64,000 bases of DNA from AP-15 sp963832875 (GTDB lineage: Bacteria > Pseudomonadota > Alphaproteobacteria > ATCC43930 > CGMCC-115725): positions 124,001 through 188,000 of the forward strand of contig CAWHWB010000008.1 in assembly GCA_963832875.1 (NCBI GenBank), written 5' to 3'. Of the stretch, positions 57,334-64,000 are shown piece by piece. The translations under genes were made by a program, and so were the position numbers. Each line of letters opens with the position of its first letter. Positions within the stretch are counted from its first letter, which is position 1. The notes below the pieces were generated by a model. It was not told the DNA's origin. It made no database searches and saw nothing but the letters and a program-made list of their open reading frames with translations.

Positions 57334-58316
57334 GCGGCCCGGCGTGTGAGCACCGGCTCGTAAAAGGCTCGAATAAGCTCGTTGACGCGCGCCGGCTTGA
57401 GGGTCTGGTTGACCGCCGCACGAAATTCCGCCGAACCGGGCAGGCCCTTCGAATACCAGGCGACATGCTTGCGGGCGATGCGCCCGCCGATCTCGGTCCC
57501 GTAATGGACCAGCATGTCCTCGTAATGAGCGAGCACGATGTCGCGCTGTGCGGCGAGCGGCGGGTCGGGGATATGCCGGCGGCCGCGCAGCCAGCCGATC
57601 ACCTGATGCAAGAACCACGGCCGGCCATAGGCGCCGCGGCCAATCATCACCCCATCGGCACCCGATCGGCCGAGCGCCCGCTCGGCGTCGTCGAGGCTCA
57701 GGATGTCGCCATTGGCGATCACCGGGATCGTCACGCTCTCTTTGACCCGGCGGATGAACTCCCAGTCGGCGGCGCCGGCATAGAACTGGCAGCGGGTGCG
57801 GCCGTGCACGGTAATCATGCGGATGCCGCAGGCTTGCGCAATCCGGGCGAGCCGCGGCGCGTTTCGGCTGTTCTCGTCCCAGCCGGTGCGCATCTTCAGG
57901 GTGACCGGCAGATCGACCGCCCCGACCGTCGCTTCGAGGATGCGCGCGGCGTGCAACTCGTCGCGCATCAACGCCGAGCCGGCATGGCCGTTGACCACCT
58001 TTTTGACCGGGCAGCCGAAATTTATGTCGATCAGGCGGGCGCCGCGATCGGCGTTGAGCTTGGCCGCCTCGGCCATGACCCGCGGCTCGCAGCCGGCGAG
58101 TTGGACCGCCAGCGGCTGCTCCTCGGCGCAGCTTCGCGCCATCGTGATCGACTGCCGGGTCTGGCGGATCATCGCCTCGCTGGCGATCATCTCGGAGACA
58201 ACGAGACCGGCGCCCAGGCGCTTGACCAATCGCCGGAACGGCAGATCGCTGACCCCCGACATTGGAGCGAGGATCACCGGATCATCAATGGTCAAAGAAC
58301 CGACGCAAATGCTCAT
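57330..58316 (-). CDS. dusB: tRNA-dihydrouridine synthase (DusB/NifR3)
   Basis: 328 residues. Flavin-dependent TIM barrel: VILAPMSGVSDLPFRRLV, LIDINFGCPVKKVV-NGHAGSAL (catalytic Cys in GCPVKK), ITVHGRTRCQFYAGAADW, PVIANGDI and VMIGRGAYGRPWFL. It reduces uridines in the tRNA D-loop. It was named nifR3 in Rhodobacter because it starts the ntrBC operon, exactly as here. Divergent from ispDF, with a 128-base shared promoter region. Confidence 0.96.
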   Translation of the reverse strand: MSICVGSLTIDDPVILAPMSGVSDLPFRRLVKRLGAGLVVSEMIASEAMIRQTRQSITMARSCAEEQPLAVQLAGCEPRVMAEAAKLNADRGARLIDINFGCPVKKVVNGHAGSALMRDELHAARILEATVGAVDLPVTLKMRTGWDENSRNAPRLARIAQACGIRMITVHGRTRCQFYAGAADWEFIRRVKESVTIPVIANGDILSLDDAERALGRSGADGVMIGRGAYGRPWFLHQVIGWLRGRRHIPDPPLAAQRDIVLAHYEDMLVHYGTEIGGRIARKHVAWYSKGLPGSAEFRAAVNQTLKPARVNELIRAFYEPVLTRRAA

Positions 58317-58444
58317 TATTTGTGCAGGTTTGTCGTTTGCCTAGTGATTAGGCAAATACTAGCCGGTTTCTTTTTGCGGTGCAACATCGATAGCAGTCGA
58401 TCCGGACAATGGCGCAAGATCCGGCGATCCGCTAATTTTCTCCG

Positions 58445-59615
58445 ATGGAAGGGGTTTACGCACTCGTTGTCGCGGCCGGCCGAGGCAGCCGTTTCGGCGG
58501 CCCTTTGCCTAAACAGTATCTGCCGCTCGGCGGCACGATGGTGCTGCGCCACGCGGTGGCGGCTTTCGCGCTTCATCCTCGGGTCGCCGACGTGCTGGTG
58601 GCGATCCGGCCCGAGGACCGGCCCTGGTTCGCGCGCGCCACCGCGGGTCTGCGCGTGCTGGCCCCGGTGCCGGGTGGCGCCACCCGCCAAGATTCGGTGC
58701 GGCTCGGGCTCGAGGCGCTGGCGGCCCATCATCCCCGCCAGGTGCTGATCCATGACGGAGCGCGGCCGTTTCCCGACCCGGCGTTGATCGACGGGGTCAT
58801 TGACGGGCTCGGCCGGGCGCCGGCCGCGATCCCGGCGCTGCCATTGCGCGACACCATCAAGCGCGCCGAAAACGGGCGGGTGGGCGGGACTCTCGACCGG
58901 TCCCGATTGTGGCGTGCGCAGACCCCGCAGGGTTTCGATTTCGCCGCGATCCTCGCCGCGCACCGCGCCGCCGCCGGACATGAGCTGACCGACGATTCGG
59001 CCGTCGCTGAAGCGGCCGGCCTGATGCCGCTGCTGGTCGCCGGCAGCGAAGACAATCTAAAGGTAACGACGGCCGAGGACCTCGCCGCCGCCGAACGGCT
59101 GCTGGCGGCCCGTTCGAAAGGCGCCCCTCTGGGAGATGTGCGGGTCGGCCAGGGGTTTGACGCCCACGCCTTTGGGCCGGGCGACCGAGTTCGTCATCTG
59201 CGGGATCGAGGTCCCGCATGATGCCCGCCTGATCGGTCATTCCGACGCCGATGTCGGGCTCCATGCGCTGACCGACGCGGTCTTGGGCGCGATCGGCGCC
59301 GGCGATATCGGCATGCATTTTCCTCCAAGCGACCCCGAGTGGCGCGGCGCCGCCTCTGACCGGTTTCTGCGCCACGCGGCCGACCTCGTCCGGTCGCGCG
59401 GCGGCATCCTCGCCGCGGTCGATGCGACGATCGTCTGCGAGCGCCCCAAGATCGGGCCCTATCGGGCGGCAATGGTCGAGCGGGTCGCGGCGATCCTCGG
59501 CATTGCGCCCGAGCGGGTCAGCATCAAGGCGACCACCACTGATCGGCTCGGCTTTACCGGCCGCGGCGAGGGCATCGCCGCGCAAGCCGTCGCCACCGTG
59601 CGTCTGCCGTTGTAA
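58445..59615 (+). pseudogene. ispDF: Bifunctional 2-C-methyl-D-erythritol 4-phosphate cytidylyltransferase/MECDP synthase, frame broken within the IspF part
   Basis: The IspD half is intact: ALVVAAGRGSRFGGPLPKQY (CTP-binding loop), IRPEDRPWF, VLIHDGARPFPDP, RAQTPQGFDF, DSAVAEAAG and LKVTTAEDLA. The same frame then enters IspF (GDVRVGQGFDAHAFGPGD, with the metal ligands Asp and His) but breaks off near 59186 and stops at 59221. The rest of IspF (VICGIEVPHDARLIGHSDAD, GDIGMHFPP, VDATIVCERP, STTDRLGFTGRGEG-like) is in the next frame to 59615. Removing one nucleotide between 59180 and 59195 restores the fusion. Since MEP-pathway genes are essential, a sequencing or assembly error is likely; otherwise programmed frameshifting or a second ispF copy would be needed. 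Confidence 0.75.
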
Positions 59616-59702
59616 TGGGACTGATCAGCATTTGCTCTCCCGCGGAGGCGGCCCCTCACCCCGGGATCGGGTCCGGGGCGGGCTCTCCCACCCATTCGGG
59701 GC

Positions 59703-59855
59703 GGGTCCGACATCTCGTCCGCCGCCTTGCGGCTCCGTCGATTGCGGACCTCCGGGTCCGACATCTCGTCCGCCGCCTTGCGGCTCCGTCGATTGCGGAA
59801 CTCCGGGTCCGACATCTCGTCCGCCGCCTTGCGGCTCCGTCGATTGCGGAACTCC
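59703..59855 (+). repeat. Three tandem 51-base units between ispF and pgpA
   Basis: Units at 59703-59753, 59754-59804 and 59805-59855 are nearly identical, each starting GGGTCCGACATCTCGTCCGC; the first differs from the other two at one base near its end. The period is a multiple of three (17 codons) and the array is open in several frames on both strands, but none of these frames resembles a protein family. Confidence 0.92.
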
Positions 59856-59906
59856 GGGTCCCTCCCTCTCCCCGCCAGCGGGGCGAGGAGATCACAGGCG
59901 ATTGCC

Positions 59907-59932
59907 CCCTCTTCCCGCATGCGGGAAGAGGG
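59907..59932. repeat. Perfect 26-base palindrome CCCTCTTCCCGCA/TGCGGGAAGAGGG
   Basis: The two 13-base arms are exact reverse complements with no loop. A related imperfect hairpin (CTCCCTCTCCCCGCCAGCGG) lies just upstream. No T-run follows on either strand, so it is more likely a REP-like element than a terminator. It sits 36 bases before the pgpA start. Confidence 0.8.
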
Positions 59933-59967
59933 CTGGAGTGAGGGGCTATCCCGGTCGTCGGGAGAGC

Positions 59968-60468
59968 ATGACCAAGGACCGGCTCGGCCTGCCCTTTTGG
60001 CACCCCGCCGTGCTGATCGCGACCTGGTTCGGCGCGGGCTTTCTGCCGCTGACGCCGGGCAGCTGGGGGTCGCTCGCCGCCCTGCCCTTCGCCTGGGCGA
60101 TCCGCGCCCTCTCGGGTTTGCCGGGTCTCGCCATCGCCGCCGCGATCGCCTTTTTCGCCGGTTGGCGGGCCGCCGCCGTCGTCGCCGAGGCGAGCGGTCT
60201 TGGCGACCCCGGTTCGGTCGTCATCGACGAGGTCGCCGGCCAGTGGCTGGTGCTCTTGGCCGCCCCGCTCGCCCCACTCGCCTGGGCCCTCGCCTTTGTG
60301 CTGTTTCGCGTGTTCGACATCTGGAAGCCATGGCCGGCCGGCTGGGCCGACCGCCATATCCATGGCGGTCTCGGCATCATGCTCGACGATCTGCTGGCCG
60401 CGGGCTACGCCGCCCTCGTTCTCTTCGCGCTACTGGCGATCGGCCGAGCTTTCGGCGTTCGAGGCTGA
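59968..60468 (+). CDS. pgpA: Phosphatidylglycerophosphatase A
   Basis: 166 residues from ATG 59968; the long open frame upstream spans ispF and the tandem repeats and is not coding. Seen: IATWFGAGFLPLTPGSWGSL, DPGSVVIDEVAGQWLVLLAA (conserved acidic centre of PgpA), FRVFDIWKPWPAGWADRHIH and GGLGIMLDDLLAAGYAAL. A small inner-membrane protein with about four helices that dephosphorylates phosphatidylglycerophosphate in phospholipid synthesis. The ispDF-pgpA order is common in alphaproteobacteria. Confidence 0.93.
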   Translation: MTKDRLGLPFWHPAVLIATWFGAGFLPLTPGSWGSLAALPFAWAIRALSGLPGLAIAAAIAFFAGWRAAAVVAEASGLGDPGSVVIDEVAGQWLVLLAAPLAPLAWALAFVLFRVFDIWKPWPAGWADRHIHGGLGIMLDDLLAAGYAALVLFALLAIGRAFGVRG

Positions 60469-61443
60469 GACCCGATCCTGGCCCAATCGGGGTGCGACGC
60501 AGCCAATCGTGGCAAGTCGCCGTGACACGGTTCGGGTCTTCCACTAAGACAAACCCTATGGGAGGGTGCGGATCGGCGAGCCGAGGGGTGAATTGGGGAC
60601 CGCGGCTCCGGAACGGTGCTCGTCGCTGCGGGGAAACGGCGAGATTCCAAATGAACGAATTAAGCGCCCCGGTGCGGGCACCACTCGGCGAGCCGCGGAT
60701 CAGCGCCGAGCCAGACCCCGCCTGCCGAAAAAATCCGCAAGTTCGAGGTCCGGAACTTTGCCAGGACAGCGGCTTCGGCCAATTCGCCTTGTTTTATACG
60801 CTCCAGCTGGCGGACCGGGAAAACCTGGTTTGCGCTGCTCTTTCGGCATTTCCCGGAGACCGTTTGCTTCTATTAGCCTTTCAACGAAGCCCTGGCGACG
60901 CTGACAGCTTCCGAACCAGAGCGCATCCCTCGCTCCGCGTTCGCATTCAGACAAATGTAACATTGGGGCCCCAGCCTCAGCCATTTCAAGGCTACCTGCC
61001 AGCCACTCGAGATTCGGATTCCTTTTAGGTGTTTTCTATCATCTGAAGCATCCGTTGTAGTCCTGGGGAGTCTGGCCGCGCTGACGCTGGAATACCTGGT
61101 TGTGAAAACCTATTTGGCTCCAATAGACTACAGTCGGCCGGCGATGGTGTTCTATCCCGGCGTCGAATTGGCAGGGGATGCCCGCAATCGCGGGGGCTGA
61201 ACCCCAGTGCCTTGTCGCATTCCGATTGCACCGGCTTGACGAATATTCGCTGCGCGGGCTGTCGACGAACGCCGATGCGGGCGGCTGATGTGCCGCCGTA
61301 CTGGCCCGCGAGGCGGCCTATAGGGGCGCCGAAATCATGCTGCCAGCGCTGGCTACACCGCTCCGATCCGCGAATCCGGTTGACCTGGAACGGCGGGGAA
61401 TGGAGTTTGGCGACTTCGCTGTCGACCGCGAAAGGATCCTGAC
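60469..61443. other. Mostly non-coding region downstream of pgpA
   Basis: About 975 bases. A frame from ATG 60651 to 61028 (125 residues) has no ribosome-binding site and no family resemblance, although LFYTLQLADRENLVCAAL looks protein-like. A second short stretch at about 61057-61200 reads LGSLAALTLEYLVVKTYLAP and then IDYSRPAMVFYPGVELAGDA, also protein-like but without a start codon. These may be remnants of a lost gene. An AAAGGA site precedes the next gene's ATG. Confidence 0.4.
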
Positions 61444-62181
61444 ATGCCGAGCTTCGACCACCACGGCGCGCACATCTACTATGAAGAGTTCGGCCGCGGT
61501 TTTCCGATCCTGACCTTCGCCCCGGCCGGGCTGCAGTCGGTAATCGGCGTCTGGAGCCAATCCTCGGCGCCGATCAACCCGACGACTGAGTGGGCGGCGG
61601 ATTTTCGCGTGATCGCGATGGATCAGCGCAACGCCGGCGGCCGGTCGCGCGCGCCGATCACGGCGCAGGACGGCTGGGACGCCTATACCGCCGATCACAT
61701 CGCGCTGCTCGACCACCTCGGCATCGACCGGTGTCATCTCTACGGCCAGTGCATCGGCGGCTCGTTCATCCTGAACCTGCTCAAGACGCAGCCCGAGCGC
61801 GTCCAATGCGCCGTGCTGGCGCAGCCGATTGGACGGGTCGGTCCGCTGGCGCCCGGCCGCCCGGCCCGGTTCGACGGCTGGGCGCAAACGCTGCAGGACC
61901 ATCCGGAAGCCACCCCGCAGGTGCTCGACGCATTCTGTCGCAATCTCTACGCGCCAGGCTTTGTCTATTGCGTCGACCGCGCCTTTGTTGCGCAAGTCCG
62001 CACACCCTGCCTGGTGCTGGCCGGCAACGACGAGGCACACCCCTACCCGATTTCCGAGGAACTCTCGAAGCTGCTGCCGAATTGCGAGTTCATCGCGGAA
62101 TGGAAGACCGGAACCGCCCTCGCTGCGGCGCGGGCCCGCGTCAAGGAGTTCTTGTCGCGGCACACGCCGCCGCGGGCCTAG
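61444..62181 (+). CDS. Alpha/beta-fold hydrolase with Cys at the nucleophile position
   Basis: 245 residues, ATG 61444 six bases after AAAGGA. Seen: IYYEEFGRGFPILTFAPAGL (oxyanion region), FRVIAMDQRNAGGRS, DHIALLDHLGIDRCHLYGQC-IGGSF, where the nucleophile elbow GxCxG carries Cys instead of Ser, and VLAGNDEAHPYPISEELSKL. No typical catalytic His near the C-terminus is obvious; the His in DEAHPYP is the only candidate nearby. Cys nucleophiles occur in dienelactone hydrolases and some small subfamilies. Substrate unknown. Confidence 0.78.
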   Translation: MPSFDHHGAHIYYEEFGRGFPILTFAPAGLQSVIGVWSQSSAPINPTTEWAADFRVIAMDQRNAGGRSRAPITAQDGWDAYTADHIALLDHLGIDRCHLYGQCIGGSFILNLLKTQPERVQCAVLAQPIGRVGPLAPGRPARFDGWAQTLQDHPEATPQVLDAFCRNLYAPGFVYCVDRAFVAQVRTPCLVLAGNDEAHPYPISEELSKLLPNCEFIAEWKTGTALAAARARVKEFLSRHTPPRA

Positions 62182-62595
62182 TTCGGCAGATTTTGGAGCG
62201 CCTTCCCCGACTTGCCCAGGAAGCCAATGGCGATCCACAGGCATCGCCGCTCGCAGCTTGAGCTGCGCCATTAGAGCAACCGATAATACCCGGTGCTGAG
62301 AACCGCGTTGGGGTCGTCGCGCCCGTATGGCCCACCATTACCGAGACGGCAGCACTGTCGGCGCCAGGGCCGATCGCACCGCCTGAAGCGGATGCGGAAA
62401 AGCCCCGGTCGGGGAAGACCGGGGCTTCTGCCGCCTGTCGGTTTGCCCTTCCGACAGGCACGATTGCATCGTTGGGGGGACATAACGATGCCGACAACAT
62501 ACTGCGGTAATTCGGCCGGCGATGCAATTCATATTTGAAAATTTAACCACGAACGCGATGCATGGCCGGGCCGAACACCGGATCTCTCCTCCCCG
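62182..62595. other. Convergent intergenic region
   Basis: 414 bases between the alpha/beta hydrolase and the sulfatase-like gene. It holds a strong hairpin terminator for the minus strand (62400-62427) and AT-rich DNA near 62500-62560. I see no coding sequence in it. Confidence 0.6.
62400..62427 (-). terminator. Rho-independent-type terminator of the sulfatase-like gene
   Basis: AAGCCCCGGTC and GACCGGGGCTT form an 11-base-pair perfect stem around the loop GGGGAA. On the minus strand the stem is followed by TTTTCC, a short U tract, so it terminates transcription coming from the gene at 62596-64000. The plus-strand side has only weak T content. Confidence 0.7.
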
Positions 62596-64000
62596 TCACG
62601 CTCGGCTCGGCAAAGCCCGTGCTCTCGCCGCGGCGAGCTCCGCCTCGTCCCAATAGCCGATCAGAATCCCGGATTTGAGCTGCCGGCCATCGGCATAGGC
62701 GGCGATCGCACGGTCCGGCATCGTGATCCGGTTATGGTCGCGCAGGGCCCATTCCAGCAGCGCCTCACGCAGCCGTGCGTCCTCGCCAGCACATCGCGGA
62801 TCGGCGCCGAGGTCGTAAAATTCCCGCCGATCGTTGGCGAGGTCGAACAACATCGGCCGAAAACCGGTCGCATGGATATATTTCCAGCGTCCGTCGAACA
62901 CCATGTAGAGCCGGCAGTCGCCGATCGGCTGGTTCAGCGTCAGCCGCGCTTCCAGCATCGCGTAGTCGTATTCCGAGAACGCGAAACGGCGCCAGGCGAT
63001 CGGGGTTTCGCCGCGCAGCAACGGCATCAGCGAGCGGCCTTCGACGACGTGCGGTTTGGCCTCCGCGCCATAATATTCGAGGAAGGTCGGGACCAGGTCG
63101 ATCGCCTCGACCAGGGCCTCGCAGACCGTGCCGCGTGCCATGTCGGCCTGCGGCCGCGGATCGGCGACGATCAGCGGCACCTTGACTGCGCAGTCATGAA
63201 AGAAATCCTTCTCGCCGAGCCAGTGGTCGCCGAGATAATCGCCGTGGTCGGAGGTGAAGACGATCATCGTGTCGCCAGTGAGGTGGCGCTCGTCGAGAAA
63301 CCGGAACAGGACCCCGAGCTGATCGTCGATTTGCTTGATCAGCCCCATATAGGCCGGAATCACCCGCGCGCGGACCTCCTCGCGGGCGAAATTGCGGGCC
63401 GGCCGCATCGTCATCAGCGCGCGGTAGACCGGGTGCGGATCGCCACGCTCGGCCTCGCTGCGCAGCGCCGGCGGCACCTCGCCGCGGTAGAGATCATGGT
63501 AGGGCGCCGGCGCGATATAGGGCCAATGCGGCTTGATGTAGGAGAGGTGCAGGCACCACGGCCGGCCGTCGCGCCGCGCCTCGTCGATAAACGCCATCGC
63601 GCGGCGGGTGATATAGGGCGTCTCCGAGTGCTCCTCGGGGATGCGCGCCGGCTTGTCGGCATGAGCCAAGAGCCAGCCGTTCAGCACCCCGCCATCTGCC
63701 TCCGATGTGGAATTTGCCCATTCCTCCCAGGGATTGGCGGCGTCGAACCCGAGCTCGCGCAGATAGGCGTCGTAACGCGGGCGGGGGCGGCTCGAGGGAT
63801 GCACCCCGTCATCGCGCTCATAGGGCTCGAAGCCACATTGCGCGAGATGCACGCCCTCGGCCGAAGCCGGGTCGATGCCGAGCCGGGCCATACCCTCGCT
63901 GTCGGCCGCCATATGGGTCTTGCCGACCAGCACATTGCGCACGCCCAATTCGCGCAGATGGTCGCCCAGGGTCGGCTCGCCGACGCGCAATGGAAAGCCG
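62596..64000 (-). CDS. Sulfatase/phosphonate monoester hydrolase-like enzyme, 5' truncated at window edge
   Basis: At least 467 residues; the frame is open to base 64000, so the N-terminus, with the C-x-P/A-x-R formylglycine site, is outside the window. Seen: NVLVGKTHMAADSEGMA, HLSYIKPHWPYIAPAPYHDL (metal/substrate His region), MIVFTSDHGDYLGDHWLGEKDFFHD (metal-binding DHGDxLGxH motif), and PMLFDLANDRREFYDL, a C-terminal signature of alkaline phosphatase-superfamily sulfatases. The SDHGDYLGDHWLGEKDFFHD stretch is especially like phosphonate monoester hydrolases. Substrate uncertain. Confidence 0.85.
   Translation of the reverse strand, partial: GFPLRVGEPTLGDHLRELGVRNVLVGKTHMAADSEGMARLGIDPASAEGVHLAQCGFEPYERDDGVHPSSRPRPRYDAYLRELGFDAANPWEEWANSTSEADGGVLNGWLLAHADKPARIPEEHSETPYITRRAMAFIDEARRDGRPWCLHLSYIKPHWPYIAPAPYHDLYRGEVPPALRSEAERGDPHPVYRALMTMRPARNFAREEVRARVIPAYMGLIKQIDDQLGVLFRFLDERHLTGDTMIVFTSDHGDYLGDHWLGEKDFFHDCAVKVPLIVADPRPQADMARGTVCEALVEAIDLVPTFLEYYGAEAKPHVVEGRSLMPLLRGETPIAWRRFAFSEYDYAMLEARLTLNQPIGDCRLYMVFDGRWKYIHATGFRPMLFDLANDRREFYDLGADPRCAGEDARLREALLEWALRDHNRITMPDRAIAAYADGRQLKSGILIGYWDEAELAAARARALPSRA

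Noticed and set aside
59703..59855. The 51-base tandem array as a CRISPR
   Set aside because: Units abut each other without unique spacers and no cas genes are present.
59422..60468. A 348-codon frame that spans the ispF end, tandem repeats and pgpA
   Set aside because: Only the part from ATG 59968 (PgpA) matches a protein family; the rest is out-of-frame IspF and translated 51-base repeats.
60651..61028. A 125-codon frame downstream of pgpA
   Set aside because: No ribosome-binding site and no recognisable family; kept only as a note in the non-coding region entry.

Overview
The window looks like chromosomal DNA of a GC-rich alphaproteobacterium, most likely of the Rhodospirillales/Rhizobiales type. 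The argument is gene order and family content: dusB(nifR3)-ntrB-ntrC-ntrY-ntrX followed by hfq-hflX, an ispD-ispF fusion upstream of dusB, a cpa/tad cluster of Caulobacter/Rhizobium type, a tmk-holB-metG-tatD run, and a short RHH protein and small hypotheticals of the kind common in Bradyrhizobium relatives. Codon third positions are strongly GC-biased by eye, except in an AT-richer patch at about 3.2-5.8 kb and short AT-rich intergenic pieces near 31.0-31.2 and 44.69 kb. I see no tRNA, rRNA, CRISPR array or complete insertion sequence.

Layout. 1-6.8 kb: the 3' end of a molybdopterin-dependent hydroxylase, a frameshifted GT87-like membrane glycosyltransferase, and an AT-rich surface-polysaccharide patch (methyltransferase, decayed GT2 copy, intact GT2, second methyltransferase). 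7.0-9.7 kb: alaS. 10-19.5 kb: tad/cpa secretion cluster, with tadD convergent to cpaABCDEF-tadBC; no Flp pilin and no TadE/F/G are present. 19.8-24.6 kb: an MFS permease, a coupled pair of hypotheticals, a coiled-coil hypothetical, an amidohydrolase and a long non-coding stretch. 24.6-27.7 kb: EmrA/EmrB-type efflux pair. 27.8-32.0 kb: asnS, a second amidohydrolase, an RHH regulator with a clear promoter, and an orphan OmpR-type response regulator. 32.0-35.4 kb: an unusual minus-strand cassette of LigB-type dioxygenase, two ferritin-like (diiron) proteins and two 2[4Fe-4S] ferredoxins. 35.6-39.2 kb: peptidoglycan enzymes (MltB-like, RlpA, DD-carboxypeptidase). 39.2-44.7 kb: tmk-holB-metG-tatD-MBL hydrolase-GNAT, tightly packed with several 4-base stop/start overlaps. 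44.7-48.2 kb: a truncated isoaspartyl-methyltransferase-like remnant, GNAT, mazG and a PEP-CTERM protein. 48.3-58.3 kb: hflX, hfq, a HAD phosphatase, ntrX, ntrY, ntrC, ntrB and dusB on the minus strand. 58.4-60.5 kb: ispDF (frame broken inside ispF), tandem repeats and pgpA. 60.5-64 kb: mostly non-coding DNA, an alpha/beta hydrolase with a cysteine at the nucleophile position, a terminator and a sulfatase/phosphonate monoester hydrolase-like gene that runs off the right edge.

Main point of interest: the 32051-35360 cassette. Both ferritin-like proteins show carboxylate/histidine patterns expected of diiron sites, ferredoxins are interleaved with them, and the first gene keeps the metal-ligand pattern of class III extradiol dioxygenases. 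The simplest reading is an electron-fed, O2-dependent pathway that oxidises and then ring-cleaves an aromatic substrate, but I do not recognise the arrangement as a described system. Three disrupted genes (GT87, GT2 copy, ispDF) deserve a check against raw reads, because two of them need exactly one nucleotide removed to restore the frame.
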